A stretch of 64,000 nucleotides of DNA from DASQPR01 sp963836775 (GCA_963836775.1 CAWIKR010000002.1:124001-188000), one strand, 5' to 3'. Numbered from the stretch's first letter, positions 17,006 through 25,610 are shown. Numbers and translations are program-made. The notes: a model not told the origin generated them from the sequence alone.

Positions 17006-17941
17006 TCACACTGCTGAGGAACCACCGCCGGTCAGATGTTCACCCCGCCTCCGAGCCTTTTCCAACTCCTGCGCTGCGATCATGATCGCATCGCGCGCTT
17101 CGATCTGTGGCTTCCATCCATACGACTGGAGCAACCGGGCATCCATTGCATAGGCGCGGTCGTGAATCAGGCGACCCGCCACTGGCGTTGAGAGCGGTTC
17201 CACACCCAATGCCTCGGCGACCGTCTCGATGACCTCGGTGATCTCGAGTGCGGTCCCGGACGTGCAGTTGTAGACGCCAGCTGGCAGTTGGTAACCGATG
17301 GCCATGATGAGCGTCTGGACGAGGTCCTCGACGGCCATGTATTCCCGCTTGTGCGTGCCGTCGCCGAAGACGGGGACGGGCCGTCGACTGCCAAGACACT
17401 CGACGGCAGTGGGAATAAGCTTTCGCGCTCTCTGACGGCCACCCACCAGATTGCAGGACCGGACAACGACTAGGTCCATACCGTAAGCGTCGGCGTAGCA
17501 ACGGATAGCAATTTCTGCGGCCGCCTTCGAGGCAGCGTACGGCTGGGTCGGGCGAAGTGGGGCCGCCTCGTCAAGCGCCGTCACCGACTCGCCGAGCACC
17601 TCGTCCGAGGACATGTAAACCACGCGCGCATGCGGATGCTGCCGCCACCACTCACCCGCTTGAACCGCGATCGCCATGTTGGTCTCGAACGCGCGGGCGG
17701 GATCGGCTAGGGCTTCGTCTACGTCGGTCTGCCCAGCAAGAACCACGAGAACGTCCGCATCGATGCCCAGCTCGGAGATCGCGTTGGAACGGATGCGGCT
17801 GAGTTCGATGCCAGGTGGAGCTGTTGCGAACTCGCGGGGCGCACGACGATCTACGCAGATGACCTTGGCGGCCGGAAGACCGTTGGCCAGAAGCGTCGCT
17901 CCGACGAATCCGGCCGCACCATAAATGAGGATGGTCGTCAC
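17006..17941 (-). CDS. NAD(P)-dependent sugar epimerase/dehydratase, third gene of the caspase operon
   Basis: 311 residues, an extended short-chain dehydrogenase. The Rossmann motif GAAGFVG is near the start, VVYMSSDEVLG follows, and YAASKAAAE gives the catalytic Tyr-x3-Lys. The best overall fit is a dTDP-glucose 4,6-dehydratase or UDP-glucose 4-epimerase-like enzyme. GTG 17941 is used because upstream residues lie within the preceding gene. It starts 7 nt after the stop of the caspase gene, so the two are probably co-transcribed. Whether it belongs to the conflict system or was merely caught in the operon cannot be told from sequence. Confidence 0.8.
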   Translation of the reverse strand: MTTILIYGAAGFVGATLLANGLPAAKVICVDRRAPREFATAPPGIELSRIRSNAISELGIDADVLVVLAGQTDVDEALADPARAFETNMAIAVQAGEWWRQHPHARVVYMSSDEVLGESVTALDEAAPLRPTQPYAASKAAAEIAIRCYADAYGMDLVVVRSCNLVGGRQRARKLIPTAVECLGSRRPVPVFGDGTHKREYMAVEDLVQTLIMAIGYQLPAGVYNCTSGTALEITEVIETVAEALGVEPLSTPVAGRLIHDRAYAMDARLLQSYGWKPQIEARDAIMIAAQELEKARRRGEHLTGGGSSAV

Positions 17942-17948
17942 AGTCGCG

Positions 17949-19973
17949 TCACGCAGCCTCCCGGCCGGCACCGCCGATATAGGCGAGCAGCTCGCGATAC
18001 CGTCGGTAGATGGACGGCAGCCCATCTTCTGGGTGGGAAATCAGCCATGGTTGCTTCAGGACTCGGTCGACAGCATGGATGTAGACGTCCCAAGGCTCGC
18101 TACTCCGAATAGTCAGGACATCGGACAAGGTAAGGCCGTCGAATATCGCATTTGCCTCGGTCGAGTAACCGTCCGCGAATCCGCCTACTTGGATGGCTTC
18201 AGTGACGATCGTCCGGACATACGCAGGGTCGTATCCAGTTCTTGCCGCTTCGGATATGGCCTTTGGTTCGATCATGCCTCCGGGACGGAACACCAGAGAG
18301 CGGTGTACCGAGTCGACTGGAGTCGCCAGCCCGATCCCAAGCGCCGCAGCGAGATTCGAGTTGTAGATGAGATCCACCAGCCACTTGAGCGCTACGACGT
18401 CCGCCCGCCTGAAGTCGTAGCGGCCCTGCGCCACGGTTGTGTGCTTCTCAAGGATGTATCGCTCATAAACGCCAGTTCGGCTGAGTACCAGACCACCGTC
18501 GCCAGTCTTGATTCGGGAGAGGTTGGCAAGCGTTTCCTCGATGGTGTCCGACGGACGTTCGCCGGCTTCGCGCATCAGTCGTCGATGATCAAGCAGTCCT
18601 GCGCGTCGGATGGCCGAGTCGAAGGAGTCGAAGAGTCTCGCTTGGACCAGTTCTCCGTTGCGGCGGTCATCGCTCCAGACGAACCGTACGCACCACACCC
18701 GGACCAGGTTGAGCAGGTCGTTCCAGATACGTGCGTTGTCCTGATACACCGGGTCATCGCCGAATCGCGACTCGACCGGCGACGATTCGTTCATCAGGAA
18801 TGGAACGATGACGCCGGTCTCGAGCAGCTTGATGAATGCCGCTCGACGTGTCTCATCGTGTTTGTAGTCCTGTGATATGACCGGATTCCGGAGCAAGTAG
18901 CTTCGATTGACGACAATCCGCCGCGCTGTTAGCAGAGCACGTACGTATTCCCGCCGGGTCAATCGATCACGGACCTCCGCCACGTCATGGATCGACTGCC
19001 TCTCGATCGCCATCTGGCGAATCATTGCTCGCGGAATCCATTGATCGTCCAGTGCGTACGGCAGGATAGTGTTCACACCAAGGTTGTCTGGCTCCAATGC
19101 GTACAGTTCGATGGCCGACGCGGGTTGTGGTGAAACCTCCGCGCCGTGTCTGGGCATGACGACCGCACGCGGTACCCGTTTCGTGGAATCCGGCGACTGG
19201 CTGCGTGCCAGCCAGGCCCGCCCTTCGACACCGAATGCCCAACGCTGAGGATTTTGGTTAGCCTGTCGGGCCTGAACGAATTCAGCGGCGTGAAAGAAGG
19301 CGTCATCGATCGATATCAGGCCGTCGTGATCGGTGTCTGCCGTACCTGACCGGAGACCGTCGACGAGGCCGCCGGTAAAGATCGACGCGGACACCCCCTG
19401 TCCGACGACGGGTGACCCCTCGTACGAAAATTCGTAGTCACGAGATGCCGTGAGCACGGTCAGACCCGTGGATGCGTCGGTCGCCACGCGGGCCAGATCA
19501 GTCAGCCGCGACATCGGACGATCGCGGTCGCCGGCGGCTTTCGAGCCTGCGAAGGCGCCACTGAAACAGCAGTCGAGCACCAGCATCTGCGTCTCCGCAC
19601 GGCACCGGGACATAAGTCGCAGAAGCCAGGACGCCTCGACGGCCGAACTCTCCAACCGGTTCTTGCGCGTATCGCGCATGACAAAGTAGAGATTTCCGGA
19701 CCGGTCAAGGATTCCGTGGCACGACAGGTAGATGAGGATCGTGTCATCCGGGCGGCGAGACACGAGGAAATCGTGCACCTCAGCTCGACAGTCCTCAGTG
19801 GAGCGGTCGGCCAACGTGACGACGTCAAATCCGCCGATGTCAGGCTGCTTCAACACGTCACCGAGATCAGCCGCGTCATGGACGGGCGAGCGGAGCTGGC
19901 GGAATGCAGGATCGAGATACTCAGCTGCAGTCATCAAAAAGGCGTGGCGGGTGCCCGGTTCGAACGCGGTCAT
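17949..19973 (-). CDS. Caspase-like (C14) protease with a large uncharacterised C-terminal domain
   Basis: 674 residues. The N-terminal 255 residues are a metacaspase-type domain: His86 in IYLSCHG and Cys136 in LVLDCCFSGA form the dyad. An EF-hand-like loop DTDHDGLISIDD (213-224) lies near its end and may bind calcium. After a ~40-residue linker, about 370 residues (from about 300) form a mainly helical domain with RRIVVNRSYLLRNPVI, LLETGVIVPFLMNESSP and RADVVALKWLVDLIYNSN; I cannot name it. ATG 19973 overlaps the stop of the upstream EACC1-like gene (ATGA), which fixes the start. The bases here look less GC-rich than in leuS, suggesting horizontal gain. Likely a conflict-system effector. Confidence 0.85.
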   Translation of the reverse strand: MTAFEPGTRHAFLMTAAEYLDPAFRQLRSPVHDAADLGDVLKQPDIGGFDVVTLADRSTEDCRAEVHDFLVSRRPDDTILIYLSCHGILDRSGNLYFVMRDTRKNRLESSAVEASWLLRLMSRCRAETQMLVLDCCFSGAFAGSKAAGDRDRPMSRLTDLARVATDASTGLTVLTASRDYEFSYEGSPVVGQGVSASIFTGGLVDGLRSGTADTDHDGLISIDDAFFHAAEFVQARQANQNPQRWAFGVEGRAWLARSQSPDSTKRVPRAVVMPRHGAEVSPQPASAIELYALEPDNLGVNTILPYALDDQWIPRAMIRQMAIERQSIHDVAEVRDRLTRREYVRALLTARRIVVNRSYLLRNPVISQDYKHDETRRAAFIKLLETGVIVPFLMNESSPVESRFGDDPVYQDNARIWNDLLNLVRVWCVRFVWSDDRRNGELVQARLFDSFDSAIRRAGLLDHRRLMREAGERPSDTIEETLANLSRIKTGDGGLVLSRTGVYERYILEKHTTVAQGRYDFRRADVVALKWLVDLIYNSNLAAALGIGLATPVDSVHRSLVFRPGGMIEPKAISEAARTGYDPAYVRTIVTEAIQVGGFADGYSTEANAIFDGLTLSDVLTIRSSEPWDVYIHAVDRVLKQPWLISHPEDGLPSIYRRYRELLAYIGGAGREAA

Positions 19974-20374
19974 GCCGACCGATCGGGCCTCGACGCGTTC
20001 CTCTCCAACCACTGCTCGACCAGCCGTTCCTGCTGATCAGCGGTAGGACGGAGGATAATGGCATCGTCGCCGTAGCGAATCTCCAGCCGCTGATCAGTGC
20101 GGGCTGCCCACGACTTCAGCGCCTCAACCAAGGTAGACAACCTGATCGCCGAAACCTTGACAGCGATCCACGTGAATACCGCGCTGACGCCCTTCGGCTC
20201 ATCGGGATCGAGCTCGCTCTCGACTGCGTCGGCCGACTCGACCGCCTGCGCGGCGACGAAGACCAGAAGTCTTCGGTTCAGCTCGCGCCATTCCCGCGTC
20301 GAGGCTGTGTCGATCGAGTCGGCGGCGTCTGGTTCGGCCGCGATTCTGATCAGCAACGCATCTGCATCGGACAC
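19970..20374 (-). CDS. EACC1-like effector-associated constant component
   Basis: 134 residues. The pattern resembles the 'effector-associated constant component 1' proteins described from actinobacterial NTP-dependent conflict systems: a short N-terminal variable part, then a hydrophobic strand/helix unit (SAVFTWIAVKVSAIRLSTLVEALKSW is the core region, about 64-92) and a final strand pair with RLEIRYGDDAIIL. The family normally sits directly upstream of an effector gene, as here, with the caspase as effector. Identification rests on size, topology and context rather than a strict motif. The ATGA overlap with the caspase implies equimolar synthesis and probably a complex. Confidence 0.65.
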   Translation of the reverse strand: MSDADALLIRIAAEPDAADSIDTASTREWRELNRRLLVFVAAQAVESADAVESELDPDEPKGVSAVFTWIAVKVSAIRLSTLVEALKSWAARTDQRLEIRYGDDAIILRPTADQQERLVEQWLERNASRPDRSA

Positions 20375-20557
20375 TGGTCGCTTACCTCCACCGAGCGCAT
20401 GCCAATTCGGCAGACGCCAGATTACGGCGCGGCGTGACCAAGCGGAACATCACCGAACCATCCGAATGTCTGGATGTCGCGCCCTACTCCGGTGAGATGT
20501 GAAACCGGCGGTCCCGATCGGAACCACCGGTTCGCAACGGTGCTGGAAGACGCGGCC
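20375..20557. other. Intergenic region between leuS and the EACC1-caspase operon
   Basis: 183 nt that should hold the operon's promoter and the end of the leuS transcript. No clear hairpin terminator or operator was recognised. Confidence 0.4.
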
Positions 20558-23419
20558 TCAGACGACGACCGAAACCATCCGGCCCGGAACCACAATCACC
20601 TTCTTGGGTTCGACCCCGGCCAGCGACTCCGCGATGGCGGCCAGCGCGGCGACGCGTACCGCCTCTTGGTCGGCATCCGCCGCGACCTGGACCCGCCCGC
20701 GGACCTTGCCATTGACCTGCACCGGATAGGTCACCGACTCCTCCACCAGCAGGGCCGGATCGGCCCGCGGGAAGTCGGCGTGCACCACCGTGGTGTCGTG
20801 GCCCAGCCGCCGCCACAGCTCCTCGGCCATGTGCGGCGCGACCGGCGCGATCATCAGCACCAGCGGCTCAGCGACCGCGCGCGGCGTGCCGGCGGCATTG
20901 CCCCACACGGACGTGACGCGGTTGGTCAGCTCGATCATCTTGGCGATCGCGGTGTTGAACCGCAGCCCGGCCATGTCGCCGCGGACGCCGTCGATGACGC
21001 GATTCAGCAGGCGGTTGGTCTCGTCGTCGATCGGCTCGTCGGTGACTCGCGTAGCCCCGGTCTGCTCGTCGACGATGGCGCGCCACGCGCGCTGCAGGAA
21101 CCGCTGCGCACCGACGACCGCGCGGGTGTCCCAGGGCCGGGACACGTCCAGCGGACCCATCGACATCTCGTAGACGCGGAACGTGTCGGCGCCGTACTGC
21201 GCGCACATCTCGTCCGGGGTCACCACGTTCTTCAGGGACTTGCCCATCTTGCCGTATTCGCGGTTGACCTTCTGGTCGCCGTACCAGTAGGCGCCATCGC
21301 GCTCGACCACATCTTCGGCCGGCACGTAGACGCCGCGCGCGTCGGTGTACGCGTACGCCTGGATGTAGCCCTGGTTGAACAGCCGCCGGTAGGGCTCGAC
21401 CGACGAAACATAACCCAGGTCGAACAGCACCTTGTGCCAGAACCGCGCGTACAGCAGATGCAGCACCGCGTGCTCGACGCCGCCGACATACAGATCGACG
21501 CCGCCAGTGTCGCGGGTCCCGACGTGTCGCGACTGCGGGCCCATCCAGTAGCGCTCCACGTCCGGGTCGCAGAACGCCTTGTCGTTGGTCGGATCCAGGT
21601 AGCGCATCTCGTACCAGCAGGATCCCGCCCACTGCGGCATCACGTTGGTCTCCCGGCGGTAGCGCTTGCGGCCATCGCCCAGATCCAGCTCGACGTCGAC
21701 CCATTCGGTGGCGCGCGACAGCGGCGTCTCCGGCTCGGAATTGGCATCGTTGATGTCGTGCACCTTGGGCGCGAAGTCGTCCAGCGGCGGCAGCTCCACC
21801 GGCAGCATCGACTCGGGCAGCGCCACCGGCATGCCGGTCTCGTCGTAGACGATCGGGAACGGCTCACCCCAGTAGCGCTGCCGGCTGAACAGCCAGTCGC
21901 GCAGGCGGTAGGTGGTGGCACCGCGGCCATGCCCGCCGTGCTCCAGCCACGCGATGATGGCGGCCTTCGCGTCGGCGATGCCCAGGCCGTTCAGGTCGAT
22001 GCCCGCGGTGGGGTTGCTGCTGTTGATCGCCGGACCCTCACCGGAGTACGCCTTCCCGTCGAACCCGTCGTCGGGCTGCACGGTGCGGATGATCGGCAGG
22101 TCGAACGCCTCGGCAAACTCCCAGTCCCGCTCGTCCTGCCCGGGCACCGCCATGATGGCGCCGGTGCCGTAGCCGGCCAGCACGTAGTCGGCGATGAAGA
22201 TCGGGATCTCGCCACCGGTGACCGGGTTCCGCGCGTACGCGCCGATGAAGACGCCGGTCTTGGCCTTGGCGTCCTCCATCCGCTCTTCCTCGGTCTTCTT
22301 GGCGGCGAAGGCGCGGTAGGCGGCGACCGCTTCGGCCGGAGTCTGGTGACCTCCGGTCCAGACCTCCCGGGTGCCGTCCGGCCAGGCCGTCGGCATCAGC
22401 GCGTCGACCAGCGCGTGCTCCGGCGCGGTGACCATGTAGGTGGCGCCGAAGATGGTGTCCGGCCGAGTCGTGAACACGCGCAGCTCGCCGGCGGGCGTGT
22501 TGAAGTCGATGTGGGCACCGCTGGACTTGCCGATCCAGTTGCGCTGCATCGCCTTGATCGACTCCGGCCAGTCCAGCCGGTCCAGATCGTCCAGCAGCCG
22601 GTCGCCGTACGCCGTGATGCGCATCAGCCACTGCTTCATGGTCCGCTTGAACACCGGGAAGTTGCCGCGCTCGGACCGGCCGTCGCCGGTGACCTCGGCG
22701 TCGGCCAGCACCGTGCCCAGGCCCGGGCACCAGTTCACCGGGGCTTCGCTGACGTAGGTCAGGCGGTGATCGTCGATGATGGCGCGCTGCTCGACCTCGG
22801 ACAGGGTGCCCCACGGGCGGCCGTCGGGGGTGGCCCGCTCGCCCGATCGGAACTCGGCCACCAGCGCGTCGATCGGCCGCGCCTTGTCGGCCGTCTCGTC
22901 GTACCAGGAATTGAAGATCTGCAGGAAGATCCACTGGGTCCAGCGGTAGAACGCGACGTCAGTGGTCGCGACGCCACGCCGCCGGTCGTGGCCCAGGCCC
23001 AGCCGGCGCAGCTGGCGGCGATAGGTCTTGATGTTGTTCTCGGTGGTGGTACGCGGGTGCGTGCCGGTCTCCACCGCATACTGCTCGGCGGGCAGGCCGA
23101 ACGCATCGAAGCCCATCGTGTGCAGCACGTTCTTGCCGGCCATCCGCTCGAAGCGGGCGAACACGTCGGTGCCGATGAAGCCCAGCGGGTGCCCGACGTG
23201 CAGGCCGGCACCGGACGGGTAGGGGAACATGTCCAGGACGAACAGCTTCTCGGCCCCGGATCGCGGGTGATCCGGGTCGGCCAGCGCACCGGTCGGATTC
23301 GGGACGTCGTAGGTGCCGTTCTCGTCCCAGTAGTTCTGCCATCGATGCTCGATGTCGCCCGCCATCTCGGCGGTATACCGATAAGCCGGGACCTCGGTGT
23401 CGGTCGCGTCGCTGCTCAT
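20558..23419 (-). CDS. leuS: Leucyl-tRNA synthetase
   Basis: 953 residues, a full-length class Ia synthetase that charges tRNA-Leu. The HIGH-like motif is HVGHP (about 74-78) in FPYPSGAGLHVGHPLG, the CP1 editing domain occupies about 240-450 (TTRPDTIFGATYMV and the YGTGAIMAVPGQDERD block), and the KMSKS-like loop is KMGKSLKN. The anticodon-binding helices and the terminal domain are intact. ATG 23419 is chosen because GAGGTGG precedes it by a normal distance; an in-frame extension to 23518 overlaps leader RNA. A very long open frame on the opposite strand is a codon-bias shadow. Expression is probably attenuated by the leader described below. Confidence 0.96.
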   Translation of the reverse strand: MSSDATDTEVPAYRYTAEMAGDIEHRWQNYWDENGTYDVPNPTGALADPDHPRSGAEKLFVLDMFPYPSGAGLHVGHPLGFIGTDVFARFERMAGKNVLHTMGFDAFGLPAEQYAVETGTHPRTTTENNIKTYRRQLRRLGLGHDRRRGVATTDVAFYRWTQWIFLQIFNSWYDETADKARPIDALVAEFRSGERATPDGRPWGTLSEVEQRAIIDDHRLTYVSEAPVNWCPGLGTVLADAEVTGDGRSERGNFPVFKRTMKQWLMRITAYGDRLLDDLDRLDWPESIKAMQRNWIGKSSGAHIDFNTPAGELRVFTTRPDTIFGATYMVTAPEHALVDALMPTAWPDGTREVWTGGHQTPAEAVAAYRAFAAKKTEEERMEDAKAKTGVFIGAYARNPVTGGEIPIFIADYVLAGYGTGAIMAVPGQDERDWEFAEAFDLPIIRTVQPDDGFDGKAYSGEGPAINSSNPTAGIDLNGLGIADAKAAIIAWLEHGGHGRGATTYRLRDWLFSRQRYWGEPFPIVYDETGMPVALPESMLPVELPPLDDFAPKVHDINDANSEPETPLSRATEWVDVELDLGDGRKRYRRETNVMPQWAGSCWYEMRYLDPTNDKAFCDPDVERYWMGPQSRHVGTRDTGGVDLYVGGVEHAVLHLLYARFWHKVLFDLGYVSSVEPYRRLFNQGYIQAYAYTDARGVYVPAEDVVERDGAYWYGDQKVNREYGKMGKSLKNVVTPDEMCAQYGADTFRVYEMSMGPLDVSRPWDTRAVVGAQRFLQRAWRAIVDEQTGATRVTDEPIDDETNRLLNRVIDGVRGDMAGLRFNTAIAKMIELTNRVTSVWGNAAGTPRAVAEPLVLMIAPVAPHMAEELWRRLGHDTTVVHADFPRADPALLVEESVTYPVQVNGKVRGRVQVAADADQEAVRVAALAAIAESLAGVEPKKVIVVPGRMVSVVV

Positions 23420-23570
23420 GATGTCCACCTCGGGGATTCGCGGTTGAAAGTCTATATATGGACTGGATTCGCTCGACAACAGCCAGGCTCGTGGTCGAGC
23501 GTTGGCCGGGGCCCACATGCCGGGGCTGCAGGCGCCGATCAGATCCGCGGCCTAGGCAGCACCAGGGCAT

Positions 23571-23595
23571 AAAAAAGCCCCTCGCGCAGGAGGGG
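23571..23595 (-). terminator. Attenuator terminator in the leuS leader
   Basis: On the leuS strand a 6-bp GC stem (CCCCTC ... GAGGGG, loop CTGCGC) is followed by C and six T. It lies about 150 nt upstream of the leuS start and downstream of a leucine-rich leader peptide, the layout of a ribosome-controlled attenuator. Confidence 0.8.
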
Positions 23596-23596
23596 A

Positions 23597-23631
23597 AGCC
23601 GTGCCGGTCGCGTTATCGCGTCCGCACGGCT
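23597..23631 (-). promoter_or_regulatory. Pause/anti-terminator hairpin region of the leuS leader
   Basis: An 8-bp outer stem (AGCCGTGC with GCACGGCT) with an inner CGCG-TTAT-CGCG hairpin directly overlaps the leader peptide's stop codon and abuts the terminator. A ribosome stalled at the Leu codons would cover or disrupt it. I could not resolve the exact alternative pairing. Confidence 0.55.
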
Positions 23632-23659
23632 AACTAAGGAGCAGGAACGCTCGAGCCAT
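23630..23659 (-). CDS. leuS leader peptide MARAFLLLS
   Basis: A nine-codon reading frame (ATG GCT CGA GCG TTC CTG CTC CTT AGT TAG) with three consecutive leucine codons. It starts 6 nt after a TATAGT box, so translation is probably leaderless. It is followed immediately by the hairpin and terminator of the leuS leader. When charged tRNA-Leu is scarce, ribosomes would stall on CTG-CTC-CTT and let transcription read through to leuS. This is the classic attenuation design; function is inferred from layout. Confidence 0.75.
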   Translation of the reverse strand: MARAFLLLS

Positions 23660-23665
23660 GGCCGC

Positions 23666-23671
23666 ACTATA
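23666..23671 (-). promoter_or_regulatory. Probable -10 box of the leuS leader
   Basis: TATAGT on the minus strand, 6 nt before the leader peptide ATG. A weak -35 candidate (GCGACA) lies 18 nt further upstream. Confidence 0.5.
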
Positions 23672-23915
23672 TCTCACCCGCCACAGGCGTGTCGCATGAT
23701 CTTGCCGTCGGCCACGCCGCGTTTGGTGCCGGCCGCGCTGCACCGGCCGCGACGCTCGGACCGGCCACACCGATCGGACTGACCACGCCGCTCGGACCGG
23801 GCACGCGCCGCCGGCCCCACCGTGACCGGCCGGACCGCGCCAAGCCGGCTCCGCCGACGGGTCACCCAGGTGAAACTATTGACGTGGCAATACTTGCTCC
23901 ATACATTCAATCGCC

Positions 23916-24266
23916 ATGAACCTGATTGCGTGGATCCTTCAGATAATCCTGGCGCTGCTCTTCGTCGGTGCCGGTGGCACCAAGCTGACCCAGCCCAAGG
24001 ACAAGCTCCGCCCGATGATGGGCTGGGTCGACGACTATTCGGACCGGGGCGTCAAGCTCATCGCCGGCCTGGAGGTACTCGGCGCGATCGGCCTGATCCT
24101 GCCGTGGGCCACCGGCATCGCGAAGGTTCTGACGCCACTCGCGGCGCTGGGCCTGGCGATCATCATGGCCGGCGCGGTGTGGACTCACGCCAAGCGCAAG
24201 GAGCCGTGGATCCCGCAACTGGTCCTGCTGATCCTGACCCTCGTCGTAGCAATCGTCCGGTTCTGA
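23916..24266 (+). CDS. DoxX-family membrane protein
   Basis: 116 residues with four hydrophobic helices. The first contains the usual FVGAGGTKL; then a short loop with LRPMMGWVDDYS precedes helices 2-4, ending with IVRF. DoxX-like proteins are small quinone-associated or redox-related membrane proteins whose partners vary, so no specific role can be given. It stands alone after the divergent leuS leader and is followed by a hairpin-rich, gene-free stretch of over 1.3 kb. Confidence 0.8.
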   Translation: MNLIAWILQIILALLFVGAGGTKLTQPKDKLRPMMGWVDDYSDRGVKLIAGLEVLGAIGLILPWATGIAKVLTPLAALGLAIIMAGAVWTHAKRKEPWIPQLVLLILTLVVAIVRF

Positions 24267-24341
24267 CGTCGGCACACTCGCGCACATCGGCAGAGTCGGG
24301 GCCAGGTCTGCCGGCCTCGAGCCGGCGCGAACGGGACGGGA

Positions 24342-24414
24342 CTTTTCTGCTTTTCGGCGCCCGTGGTGGTGAATTGTCCATTTTGTCGAGCACCGGGCGC
24401 CGAAAGCAGAAAAG
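24342..24414. repeat. Long inverted repeat downstream of doxX-like gene
   Basis: Arms 24342-24363 and 24394-24414 are complementary except for one missing base, with a 30-nt AT-richer loop. The arms contain a run that reads CTTTTCTGCTTTTCGGCGCC on the left. It lies 75 nt past the DoxX-like stop and may act as a terminator, though there is no T-run. Confidence 0.7.
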
Positions 24415-24546
24415 CCGCGGAGAGTCGGCGCCGTGCGGCGGTCGATCCGGGAGGTCCAGCCCCAACGATTCGAGATTTCGGATCTTGGTGACTGCGCGCG
24501 GCTCCGCTTCGGCAAGATCGCGACGTTCGCGGACTAGCGGCTGCGT

Positions 24547-24807
24547 GATCGCGACAGCCGTGAGGTCACGGTTCTCGCCGGGGCCGATTCGGAGCCCTGG
24601 TCTCACGGATGTCGCGATCACGCCCGCGACGCCAGCCCTGTCTCACGGATGTCGCGATCTTTGGCCGATCGCCGCCGACCATGCTTAACCGCCCAAGATT
24701 TCGGATCTTGGCGCGGAGCGAGCGAACGATTGGAAGATCGCGACAGCCGTGAGGTCACGGTTCTCGCCGGGGCCGATTCGGAGCCCTGTCTCACGGCTGT
24801 CGCGATC
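24547..24807. repeat. Two 72-73 nt copies of a GATCGCGAC palindromic element plus a solo arm
   Basis: Unit A is 24547-24619 and unit B 24736-24807. Each begins GATCGCGACAGCCGTGAG and ends with the inverted arm (CTCACGG[A/C]TGTCGCGATC), with the same ~35-nt interior. A solo right arm lies at 24641-24659. A further half-arm with GATCGCGACGTTCGCGGA, of the 14.4-kb type, is near 24511. Confidence 0.8.
24693..24711. repeat. CCAAGAT-N5-ATCTTGG hairpin
   Basis: CCAAGATTTCGGATCTTGG, a 7-bp stem with a 5-nt loop. A less perfect copy lies at 24471-24489, and two near-identical copies occur at 59.9-60.1 kb. Confidence 0.75.
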
Positions 24808-25610
24808 TTGCCGGCGGTGAGTGGAGACGGCCGGGAGAGCGGCATCGGAGTCGCCCTGGAGACCGAGGCGCCGGCGGAAACCGCTGAGCCGCCGCGACTC
24901 GGAAGCGGCCACATCCGCACGGACGGCGGAAGCGGCACCGGCCGCCTGATACCGACGTGCCCGCAGAAGCGCGGAAGCGCGGAAGCGGAACCACGGAACC
25001 GCAGGCCTGCGGAACTGACAGAACGCGGAACCGCAGGCCAGCGGAACTGCGGCACCGCGGAACCCCGGTCCGCACCGCCCGCAGCAGCGGGAACGCGGAG
25101 GCCGGCATCGCGTCCCGGCGACACCATGTCTCGCCGCAACGCCCTCGGGAAATATATCCGAATCGTCCGCATTGGCCGGTCGCGGATGTAGCAGGTCCGG
25201 ACCAATGAGGCGCCGACCCGCAAGCACCGACCGGCAAACGCAGCCACCCGCAAGCATCCCGATCCCGATCCGGCGCCGGTTTGCCATTCACCCGATCGGC
25301 GAATTCATCGGCGCGGCAAAAATAATGCGTCTAGCGATCACTATCGATGCCGCTGGCGCCGCTGGCGCGTACCGAAAAATGTTGGCATCGTTGAACCACA
25401 TCGACCGGCGTTTGCGTGAGCATTGGAGACCCACAGGTCAGCGGGTTGGTTGCATTCGTGTCCGGACCGAGATGATCTTGTTACTCAGTGCCACCCTTTC
25501 GGCCGTGCGACCGTTATCCTTTGCGCTCTCGGCGCCCCCACGGATCCCGGCTAGCCTGAAAGAATGCTGATCCGGCCGAACGGGGCCGACGCGGATCGAG
25601 GAGAACGCCA
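24808..25610. other. Gene-free region with low-complexity GCGGAA-rich repeats
   Basis: From about 24960 to 25080 the sequence is built of loose repeats of GCGGAAC/CGCAGGC. From 25260 it becomes more AT-rich and leads to the MoxR gene. Open frames here lack codon structure and are not called. No RNA gene was recognised. Confidence 0.5.

Noticed and set aside
20474..23572. A 1032-residue open frame on the plus strand
   Set aside because: It is antisense to leuS and arises from GC-rich codon bias; it has no recognisable domain or ribosome site.
23689..23919. A 76-residue open frame upstream of the DoxX-like gene
   Set aside because: It is composed of Pro/Arg/Thr-rich repeats and lacks a ribosome site.
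25172..25570. A 132-residue open frame before the MoxR gene
   Set aside because: It crosses two different base-composition blocks and has no domain or start signal.
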